From Lawsonibacter sp. (GTDB lineage: Bacteria > Bacillota > Clostridia > Oscillospirales > Oscillospiraceae), in NCBI GenBank assembly GCA_022798855.1, contig JAAWNI010000085.1, forward strand, positions 1 through 8,989: a DNA stretch of 8,989 nucleotides, in the 5' to 3' direction. Under the pieces are notes generated by a model that was not told where the DNA came from, did not search any database, and saw nothing but the letters and a program-made list of their open reading frames with translations. This document shows positions 1 to 4,645 of the stretch, piece by piece. The translations under genes and the position numbers were made by a program. The stretch's first letter is position 1. Each line of letters starts with the position of its first letter.

Positions 1-249
1 CTCCTTGCGGTTGAGGTCGATCCCTGTGGGGTCAAAGCCATCCAGCCGCAAATCCAGGGTGATGGTCGCATAACACAGCCCTTGGTACCAATCGAAATAG
101 ACGTCGTAAATCGGGGACTTGACATACCGTTCCGGCAGACTTTTCGCGAAATAAGGCGGCAGCTTTCTCTGTTTTATTTTCGCCCGGACGGCGGCGGCAA
201 GACCGTAAAGCAGCCAGCCCAATTCCTTGAAAAATTTGACCACCCGCAC
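1..249 (-). CDS. Unrecognised protein, N-terminal 83 residues only (runs off the window edge)
   Basis: This frame has no stop from a GTG start at 249 to the window edge. A strong ribosome binding site (GGAGGT, 257-262) lies 7 nt before the start, and only 15 bp separate it from the iorB stop codon, so it is probably the next gene of the ior operon. The visible part begins MRVVKFFKELGWLLYG. It has a short hydrophobic stretch (about residues 9-19), a basic patch (RAKIKQRK), then an aromatic-rich segment (YDVYFDWYQG) and a DLRLDG motif. I do not recognise the family. The phenylacetate-CoA ligase that often accompanies iorAB is not suggested by this N-terminus. A second GTG two codons downstream is an alternative start. 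It is real by spacing, RBS and open frame, with function unknown. Confidence 0.7.
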   Translation of the reverse strand, partial: MRVVKFFKELGWLLYGLAAAVRAKIKQRKLPPYFAKSLPERYVKSPIYDVYFDWYQGLCYATITLDLRLDGFDPTGIDLNRKE

Positions 250-264
250 AGTGCGCACCTCCGT

Positions 265-837
265 TTACGCGTTTTTCCCCAGCCCAAAGGCCTTTTTGTT
301 CAGCTCCAGGAACTTAGGGGGCACCATGGCTTCCAGGGACTTCTGCCAGGATTCGTCGGGCAGGTCGAAGTAGTGGGACAGCCGGCCCATGAGGACGATG
401 TTCACCGCCTTGGAGGACCCGGCTTCCTCGGCCAGCTTGAGACAGTCCAGGGCGTCCACCTTGGCCCCGGCGGCCCGCATTTTCTCCACCAGATTCTCCG
501 GGTAGCTGGCCGCGCCGGTGATGACGGGCATGGGGTCGATCTGCTGGGTGGAGGTGACAATCTGGCCGTCGGGCTTGAGGTAGCTCAGCCACCGGGCGGC
601 TTCCAGCAGCTCGAAAGAGACAATGTAGTCCGCCTCCCCCTTGTCAATGACGGGGGAGCTCACCTTGTCGCCGTAGCGGACGTAGGTCACCACCGACCCG
701 CCCCGCTGGGACATGCCATGGACCTCGGACACCTTCACGTCGTAGCCCTGCTCCATGAGAAGGTGGCCCAGCAGCTTGGAGGCCAGGAGGGAGCCCTGTC
801 CTCCCACGCCCACGATCATAATATTTTTGGTTTCCAT
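265..837 (-). CDS. iorB: Indolepyruvate ferredoxin oxidoreductase, beta subunit (IorB)
   Basis: IorB is the small subunit of the cytoplasmic enzyme that oxidatively decarboxylates indolepyruvate, phenylpyruvate and hydroxyphenylpyruvate to aryl-acetyl-CoA while reducing ferredoxin; the reaction is reversible. The 190-aa product has the pyruvate-ferredoxin oxidoreductase gamma/catalytic fold. A Rossmann-like GVGGQGSLLASKLLG sits near residues 10-24, and the signature SEVHGMSQRGGSV near 37-49. Length matches the family. I chose the ATG at 835-837, giving METKNIMIVG, because the AAGGAG at 850-855 abuts the upstream in-frame TTG (849) with no spacing but lies 12 nt from this ATG. The partner iorA is upstream but separated by about 436 bp of repeats, which is unusual because the two genes are normally adjacent. 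A short-spaced unknown gene follows. Confidence 0.93.
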   Translation of the reverse strand: METKNIMIVGVGGQGSLLASKLLGHLLMEQGYDVKVSEVHGMSQRGGSVVTYVRYGDKVSSPVIDKGEADYIVSFELLEAARWLSYLKPDGQIVTSTQQIDPMPVITGAASYPENLVEKMRAAGAKVDALDCLKLAEEAGSSKAVNIVLMGRLSHYFDLPDESWQKSLEAMVPPKFLELNKKAFGLGKNA

Positions 838-957
838 ATATCGAAACAACTCCTTGTTTTTGGGTGTAGGGCGGGACGACCTCGGCCCGCCGTCGTTCAG
901 GTCTATGCCGGTCTATACACGGCGTACCGGGTTGCCGCACCCTGCAAACCGGCGGGG

Positions 958-1240
958 TGTAGGGATGCGGCCTATCGTGTCCGTTTCCGGTCCATACACG
1001 GCGTACCGGGTCGCCGCACCCTGCAAACCGGCGGGGTGTAGGGACACGGCTTGCCGTGTCCGTTTCCCGGCCTGTACACGGCGCGCCGGGTCGCCGCACC
1101 CTGCAAACCGGCGGGTGTAGGGACACGGCTTGCCGTGTCCGTTTCCCGGCCTATATACGGCGCGCCGGGTCGCCGCGCCCTACAAAACCGGCGGGGTATA
1201 GGGATGCGGTTCGCCGGGTCCGTTTTCCGGTCTGTTGAGC
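958..1240. repeat. Tandem array with about 79-bp period (three full copies plus a partial)
   Basis: Successive copies start with TGTAGGG or TATAGGG at 958, 1037, 1116 and 1197, a period of 79, 79 and 81 bp. Each copy consists of a TAGGG hairpin, a linker like CCGTTTCCCGGCC, a TACACGGCG segment, CCGGGTCGCCGCACC, and CTGCAAACCGGCGGG. Copies 2 and 3 are nearly identical, which points to recent duplication. A degenerate first copy (865-957) has a different hairpin. There are no unique spacers of constant size between short repeats, so this is not a CRISPR array. Confidence 0.9.
1039..1061 (+). repeat. TAGGG hairpin copy, perfect 9-bp stem
   Basis: TAGGG at 1039-1043 overlaps the stem GGACACGGC (1042-1050), which pairs with GCCGTGTCC (1053-1061) across a TT loop. 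An identical copy stands at 1118-1140. Confidence 0.85.
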
Positions 1241-1263
1241 GGCCACGGCAAGTCGTGGCCCTA
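1241..1263 (-). repeat. Inward-facing TAGGG hairpin at the right end of cluster 1
   Basis: On the minus strand this reads TAGGGCCACGAC, TT, then GCCGTGGCC. The plus-strand arms GGCCACGGC (1241-1249) and GTCGTGGCC (1252-1260) pair with one G-T wobble. It begins 11 nt after the iorA stop codon and faces the opposite way to all other copies in the cluster. Confidence 0.75.
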
Positions 1264-1273
1264 CAGGCCTGAA

Positions 1274-3001
1274 TCATCCAAACGCCTTCACGCCGCACAG
1301 CTGCTCACACACGCCGCAGCCCACGCAGAGGGTGGCGTCCACATGGGCCTTGCCCTCCTTGATGGAGATGGCGGGACAGCCGATTTTCATGCAGTTCTTG
1401 CAGCCCACGCACTTGCCGGGGTCTACCGTCAAGGGGGCCTTGTGCTTGACGTACTTCAACAGGGCGCAGGGCCGGCGGCTGATGATGACGGAGGGCTCAG
1501 CGGCGGCCAGCTCCTCCTTGAGGACGGCGTCGCAGGCCTTCAAATCGTAGGGATCCACCACCCGGACCCGGTTGAAGCCCATGGCCTTGCACAGGGACTC
1601 CAGGTCGATCTTCCCGGCGGGGCCGCCCTTGATGTTGCGGCCGGTGGTGGGGTTCTGCTGGTGGCCGGTCATGCCGGTGATGGAGTTGTCCAGGATAATC
1701 ACGGTGGAGTTGGACTGGTTATAGGCGATATTAGCCAGGCCGGTCATGCCGGAGTGCATAAAGGTGGAGTCGCCGATGACGGCCACCGTCCTCCCCTCAG
1801 ACTCCGCCCCCCGGGCCTTGTTGAAGCCGTGGACGGCGGAGATGGAGCCGCCCATGCACAGGGTCATGTCCATGGCGGACAGCGGGGCCACCGCCCCCAG
1901 GGTGTAACAGCCGATGTCCCCCAGGACGGTGCACTTGTTCTTGCTCAGGGTGTAGAACAGCCCTCTGTGGGGGCAGCCGGCGCACATGACGGGGGGCCGG
2001 GGGGGGATGGGGTCTTCAATGGCCCGGCCGGTATGTACGGGCATCCCCAGCTTCTCTGCCACCAGATTCTGGGAGAACTCTCCCTCCATAGGGAACACAT
2101 CCTTGCCCACCAGGGCCAGGCCCAGGGAGCGGCAGTGGCTTTCAATGATGGGGTCCAACTCCTCCACAACGGTGAGGACGGACACCGACGCGGCAAAGTC
2201 CCGAATCAGCTTCTCGGGCATGGGCCAAGCCATCCCCAGCTTCAACACGGGGAACCGCTCGCCGCAGACCTCCTTCACATACTGGTAGCTGGTGGAGGAG
2301 GTAATGATGCCGATTTTGTGGTCCCTCCCCGGCTCCACCCGGTTGACAGGGGCAGCCTCGGCCCACTCCTGGAGCTTCCGGGTGCGCTCCTCCACGAAGG
2401 GGTGGCGGCGGATGGCGTTGCCCGGCATCATGACATACTTGGCGATGTTTTTCTCATAGGGCTTCATCTCGGGCTCCACCCGGGGGGAAGTCTCCACGAT
2501 GGACTGGGAGTGGGCCACCCGGGTACACATTTTCAGCAGCACCGGGGTGTCGAACTCCTCGCTGAGCTCATAGGCCAGCTTGGCGAACGCCAGGGCTTCG
2601 GCGGAGTCGGAGGGCTCCAGCATGGGCACCTTGGCGGCGATGGCGTGGTGGCGGGAGTCCTGCTCGTTCTGGGAGGAGTGCATCCCCGGGTCGTCGGCCA
2701 CACCGATGACCAGTCCGGCGTTGACTCCGGTGTAGGCCATGGTGTACAGGGGGTCGGCGGCTACGTTCAGGCCCACGTGCTTCATGGCGCAGAAGGACCG
2801 CTTCCCCGCCAGACAGGCCCCGAAGGCCGACTCCATAGCTACCTTCTCGTTGGGGGCCCACTCGCAGTAAATTTCGCTGTATTTGACGGCTTCCTCGGTA
2901 ATCTCGGTGCTGGGCGTGCCAGGATAGCTGGAAATCACACAGCACCCCGCCTCATACAGTCCCCGGGCAACGGCGGCGTTGCCCAACATCAGTTGTTTCA
3001 T
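1274..3001 (-). CDS. iorA: Indolepyruvate ferredoxin oxidoreductase, alpha subunit (IorA)
   Basis: IorA is the large catalytic subunit. It binds thiamine pyrophosphate and passes electrons from aryl-pyruvate decarboxylation to ferredoxin through Fe-S clusters. The 575-aa length is close to the family norm, but I did not compare lengths directly. In order it shows a POR N-terminal domain with SYPGTPSTEI (25-34) and EWAPNEKVAMESAFGA (47-62), a central domain, then a TPP-binding C-terminal domain with CAGCPHRG (340-347), GDIGCYTLG (361-369) and GDSTFMHSG (410-418). The tail carries two 4Fe-4S motifs: C531-C534-C537-C542 and C559-C562-C565-C569. The ATG at 3001 has a modest AGGA-type ribosome binding site (3007-3013). 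It lies 217 bp after the TrpR-like gene and 436 bp before iorB; both gaps are hairpin-repeat clusters. It most likely belongs to the T-box-controlled transcript. The reaction may run in either direction. Confidence 0.96.
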   Translation of the reverse strand: MKQLMLGNAAVARGLYEAGCCVISSYPGTPSTEITEEAVKYSEIYCEWAPNEKVAMESAFGACLAGKRSFCAMKHVGLNVAADPLYTMAYTGVNAGLVIGVADDPGMHSSQNEQDSRHHAIAAKVPMLEPSDSAEALAFAKLAYELSEEFDTPVLLKMCTRVAHSQSIVETSPRVEPEMKPYEKNIAKYVMMPGNAIRRHPFVEERTRKLQEWAEAAPVNRVEPGRDHKIGIITSSTSYQYVKEVCGERFPVLKLGMAWPMPEKLIRDFAASVSVLTVVEELDPIIESHCRSLGLALVGKDVFPMEGEFSQNLVAEKLGMPVHTGRAIEDPIPPRPPVMCAGCPHRGLFYTLSKNKCTVLGDIGCYTLGAVAPLSAMDMTLCMGGSISAVHGFNKARGAESEGRTVAVIGDSTFMHSGMTGLANIAYNQSNSTVIILDNSITGMTGHQQNPTTGRNIKGGPAGKIDLESLCKAMGFNRVRVVDPYDLKACDAVLKEELAAAEPSVIISRRPCALLKYVKHKAPLTVDPGKCVGCKNCMKIGCPAISIKEGKAHVDATLCVGCGVCEQLCGVKAFG

Positions 3002-3038
3002 GTCGTTTTCCTGCTTTCTGTTTGTTTATTGTTTGCTC

Positions 3039-3222
3039 TGTAGGGGCGGCCTGTGGCCGCCCGTATTTTGCTTCTATGGTCGGGCGTAGGGCCACGACTT
3101 GTCGTGGCCGTTCTCCGTGCCATTTGCGGACATCGCCGCCGGTAGGCATCCGCCGAAATTACAAGCGGTTGGACACAGCCGTTCACCGTATCACTTGCGG
3201 ACACGGCAAGCCGTGTCCCTAC
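3039..3222. repeat. Hairpin-repeat cluster 2 between the TrpR-like gene and iorA
   Basis: Three TAGGG hairpins fill this gap. The left one (3041-3062) has perfect arms GGGCGGCC / GGCCGCCC around TGT. The middle one (3087-3109) has GGCCACGAC / GTCGTGGCC around TT. The right one, on the minus strand (3221-3199), has GGACACGGC / GCCGTGTCC around TT. The outer two face inward, as in cluster 1. A 25-bp degenerate direct repeat starting GCCGTT occurs at 3107-3131 and 3178-3202, 71 bp apart. The right end overlaps the stop codon of the TrpR-like gene. No gene-like frame is convincing here. Confidence 0.85.
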
Positions 3223-3530
3223 GGCTCATCCCGCTCGTGGAGCCCGTGGCGCTGGATGACCTCCTGCATCACGCCGCCCGCCCCGTTGTCCAGCATGGAC
3301 CGCCGGACCCGGCTGATGGTGGCGCTGGAGGCCCCCGTCTTATCCAGGATGTCCAGGTAGACCAGCCCCTGCTGGAGGTACACCGCCACGTCAAACCGCT
3401 GCTCCAGGGAGCGCAGCTCCGTAGGGGTACACAGGTCGTCGAAGAACCGGCAGCACTCTTCCAGGTCCTTCAGCTTCAAAATGGTTTCATACAGCGCCAT
3501 GCTGCGCTCCCGCTTTTCCGTTTTCGCCAT
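3219..3530 (-). CDS. YerC/YecD-type TrpR-related transcriptional regulator
   Basis: This small DNA-binding protein (103 aa) belongs to the TrpR-like helix-turn-helix superfamily known in Firmicutes as YerC/YecD, whose ligand is generally not established. The N-terminal helices include LYETILKLKDLEECCRFFDD (13-32) and CTPTELRSLEQRFDVAVYL (34-52). The helix-turn-helix lies around 57-80, with KTGASSATISRVRR (64-77) as the recognition region. I chose the ATG at 3530, giving MAKTEKRE, because AAGGAG at 3540-3545 is spaced 9 nt; the longer frame from 3659 starts next to the T-box terminator and has no such site. The last codon is followed by TAG, and that TAG is also the first three bases of a TAGGG hairpin repeat, so the repeat supplies the stop codon. 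As first gene after the T-box, it could regulate this operon; that is inference. Confidence 0.85.
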   Translation of the reverse strand: MAKTEKRERSMALYETILKLKDLEECCRFFDDLCTPTELRSLEQRFDVAVYLQQGLVYLDILDKTGASSATISRVRRSMLDNGAGGVMQEVIQRHGLHERDEP

Positions 3531-3657
3531 AGCAATACACTCCTTCATCAAGTTTCTCCCGGCCGGGGAATTCACTTGTGAAAAGTGTAGCACGGAAAAG
3601 CGCGGAAGTAAAGGCCGAATGGGCATTTTAGCCCGACAGTTTTTTGGAAAAGGGTAC

Positions 3658-3692
3658 AAAAAAACCCCTGGCGTCTTTCGACCAACCAGAGG
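3658..3692 (-). terminator. T-box intrinsic terminator
   Basis: On the minus strand, CCUCUGG (3692-3686) pairs with CCAGGGG (3671-3665). An inner GUC-GAAA-GAC tetraloop stem follows, then seven U residues (3664-3658). It lies about 130 bp before the TrpR-like start codon and is the off-switch of the leader. Confidence 0.88.
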
Positions 3693-3696
3693 ACGG

Positions 3697-3723
3697 GAGG
3701 TTTGCTTCCCGCGGTACCACCTC
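3697..3723 (-). promoter_or_regulatory. T-box antiterminator
   Basis: GAGG (3723-3720) can pair with CCUC (3700-3697) to enclose the conserved UGGUACCGCGG bulge, whose UGGU would pair with the ACCA end of an uncharged tRNA. The CCUC strand lies directly upstream of the terminator region, so the two structures can compete. Confidence 0.8.
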
Positions 3724-3948
3724 TATTCGCCGCTTTCTCACAAAAGCGGCCTTACGGAGCATCCAGCAATGCCCCTCCCCTGTAACGGGAGGACCCGTTC
3801 CGCTCTACTCGGCCCCTTGGCCTTTCCTCGGACAACTCAGGAGATGAAATTTCAAACGCACAGCCGCGCCCCTCGCACCAACCGGGAACTCTCTGATCAG
3901 CTGGATCTGCGCCCTACTTTGTCTCCGTCCACGTTTTTGATAGTGCGT

Positions 3949-3977
3949 ATTATACACGGACGGAGGGCCGTTGTCAA
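3949..3977 (-). promoter_or_regulatory. Consensus sigma-A promoter of the T-box/TrpR-like/ior operon
   Basis: TTGACA (3977-3972) and TATAAT (3954-3949) are both perfect consensus hexamers with a 17-bp spacer. The predicted start is near 3942, just before the T-box stem I. An A/T-rich tract (AAAATTTTTC) upstream could act as an UP element. Such a strong promoter fits control at the level of termination. Confidence 0.92.
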
Positions 3978-3990
3978 GAAAAATTTTCCC

Positions 3991-4008
3991 CAATTAAAGC
4001 GTTAATTG
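3991..4008. promoter_or_regulatory. Palindrome upstream of the T-box promoter, possible operator
   Basis: CAATTAA (3991-3997) and TTAATTG (4002-4008) form perfect 7-bp arms with a 4-bp centre. It is about 50-66 bp upstream of the predicted transcription start, a typical place for a regulator site. Whether the adjacent TrpR-like protein binds it is unknown. Confidence 0.45.
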
Positions 4009-4075
4009 GATATATCAGCATTTCCCCAAGCTCCTCCCCGTGGGGGGCATAGAGTATCAGCAAAAAAGAGGAAAA

Positions 4076-4128
4076 GAAATGACCCTTGACTGCCCGTTTT
4101 GTAATCCGTTGCAGCCAAGGGTCATTTC
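4076..4128 (-). terminator. Long hairpin, probable terminator of the minus-strand transcript from about 4497
   Basis: GAAATGACCCTTG (4076-4088) and CAAGGGTCATTTC (4116-4128) pair perfectly. After one mismatch, CTGC / GCAG adds 4 more pairs around a 17-nt loop. On the minus strand it is followed by TTTTCCTCTTTTTTG, a U-rich tract suited to termination. The plus-strand downstream side is also T-rich, so it may work in both directions. Its arms are long for a simple terminator, so a small inverted-repeat element is an alternative. Confidence 0.65.
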
Positions 4129-4154
4129 TGTTCGTTCTTATTATCTAACATCAT
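4122..4154 (-). CDS. Possible 10-residue peptide ORF with a very strong ribosome binding site
   Basis: GGAGGT (4161-4166) is spaced 6 nt from tandem ATG ATG codons, and the frame reads MMLDNKNEQK then TGA. The stop lies inside the arm of the following hairpin. The same frame extends upstream without a stop, as a basic 75-codon frame from a TTG at 4349 (containing LTYEELRRNNGKEEMVVEEL). It may be a leader peptide, the end of a longer small protein, or the N-terminus of a gene whose remainder was lost. I do not recognise either product. Evidence is the translation signal only. Confidence 0.3.
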   Translation of the reverse strand: MMLDNKNEQK

Positions 4155-4497
4155 ATGGTTACCTCCGTTTCTATTGGATACGCTCCGCCGCACTCCCCTC
4201 CGGCATCCGCTTAGTTCCTCAACGACCATCTCTTCTTTGCCGTTGTTACGGCGCAACTCCTCATATGTGAGGCCCCTTGGTCGGATCCCTTTTGTGCTGC
4301 CTTCTGGGTTCTGCCGCTTCGCGCTGACTGAAACCACCGCTCTGGCCAAGCCGGGCTTTTTCCTTTCTTTAGAACTTCTCCCAACTTCTCGCTTTACGAC
4401 TGGTAGGTCTTTTTGTATCCTGCGATCTTGGCCCCGCCTTCTGGTTTCAGCTGCTGGGGATGTCTACCTGTACATTGGACTCATCCTCCCTTGTTCT
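4129..4497 (-). ncRNA. Candidate structured small RNA or gene remnant, no recognised family
   Basis: About 370 bp between a promoter-like sequence and a strong hairpin terminator hold no recognised gene. The minus strand is purine-rich, as transcripts often are, and less GC-rich than the neighbouring genes. Small perfect hairpins occur side by side: CCUCA-CAUA-UGAGG and GCCGU-AACA-ACGGC (about 4232-4267). Near the 5' end, a GGGAGG (4485-4490) precedes ATG TAC AGG TAG (4475-4464). After that amber codon the same frame stays open for 113 further codons to 4122. I compared it mentally with RNase P, SRP, tmRNA and group II intron ends and saw no match. It could be a regulatory RNA, a decayed gene, or an unusual small gene. 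Confidence 0.3.
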
Positions 4498-4503
4498 GGT
4501 TAT

Positions 4504-4532
4504 ACTTTACCACGCCGGCGAGCTTTTGTCAA
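4504..4532 (-). promoter_or_regulatory. Promoter-like sequence for the 4076-4497 segment
   Basis: TTGACA (4532-4527) is a perfect -35 box. TAAAGT (4509-4504) lies 17 bp downstream and matches 4 of 6 -10 consensus positions; an overlapping TATAAC is spaced 22 bp. Transcription would start near 4497, shortly before a GGGAGG ribosome-binding-like sequence. Confidence 0.6.
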
Positions 4533-4608
4533 GGATTTTTGTTCGTTTTTATCAACAAATCGCAGCGGCTGTTTTTTACGTTTTGCATAATCACCGGGGA
4601 AATATTGC

Positions 4609-4640
4609 AAAAAAAGCCCCTGGAGCTGTCTCCAGGGGCT
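4609..4640 (-). terminator. Rho-independent terminator of the VanW-DUF2461 operon
   Basis: Perfect 11-bp arms AGCCCCTGGAG (4615-4625) and CTCCAGGGGCT (4630-4640) enclose a 4-nt loop. A run of T follows on the minus strand (to 4609). It lies 5 bp after the DUF2461 stop codon. Confidence 0.95.
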
Positions 4641-4645
4641 GGGGG

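Larger units (their letters stand above)
865..1265. repeat. Hairpin-repeat cluster 1 between iorA and iorB, bounded by inverted TGTAGGG ends
   Basis: The whole iorA-iorB gap is repeat DNA. The left end reads TGTAGGG (865-871) and the right end CCCTACA (1259-1265), a perfect 7-bp inverted pair. Each end is followed on its inner side by a GC-rich hairpin. Further TAGGG-headed hairpins lie inside at 960, 1039, 1118 and 1199. Two are perfect 9-bp stems with a TT loop (GGACACGGC / GCCGTGTCC); those at 960 and 1199 are decayed. Open frames crossing the region are low-complexity and Arg/Pro-rich on both strands, so I regard it as non-coding. The layout resembles REP/BIME or MITE-type elements; that relationship is inferred. 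None of the hairpins has a U-run, so they do not look like simple terminators. Confidence 0.85.
3658..3942 (-). promoter_or_regulatory. T-box riboswitch leader, probably sensing tRNA-Phe
   Basis: T-box leaders bind a matching uncharged tRNA and then prevent transcription termination. The minus-strand RNA shows the class features in order. Stem I has GGAGA / UCUCC at the base, AGUA opposite GAA in the specifier loop, a GCGCAG / CUGUGC helix, an AGAGAG bulge and a GGUUGGUGCGA distal loop. Stem II contains AGUAGAGCGGAACGGG. Stem III is a perfect 8-bp hairpin (GCCGCUUU / AAAGCGGC, 3729-3750). The hallmark UGGUACCGCG (3710-3719) follows, then a terminator. The best specifier is UUC (3848-3846, Phe) because it is followed by A, the purine expected opposite tRNA U33. 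The alternative AUU (3850-3848, Ile) sits directly after GAA but is followed by U. The UGGU bulge predicts discriminator base A, which argues against tRNA-Trp. The leader class is confident; the specificity is moderate. Confidence 0.93.

Noticed and set aside
865..1265. CRISPR array
   Set aside because: The 79-bp units are contiguous tandem copies; there are no alternating unique spacers and no cas genes.
1235..3043. 602-codon plus-strand open frame
   Set aside because: It is antisense to iorA, Gly/His/Val-rich and without domain signatures. iorA on the other strand has clear TPP and Fe-S motifs. High GC makes long antisense frames common.
3846..3850. Tryptophan-specific T-box
   Set aside because: No UGG is found in the specifier loop position and the UGGU bulge predicts discriminator A rather than G.
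4174..4590. 138-codon plus-strand frame rich in Ser, Leu and Pro
   Set aside because: No domain, no good ribosome binding site, pyrimidine-rich sense strand, and it crosses the opposite-strand promoter-like region.
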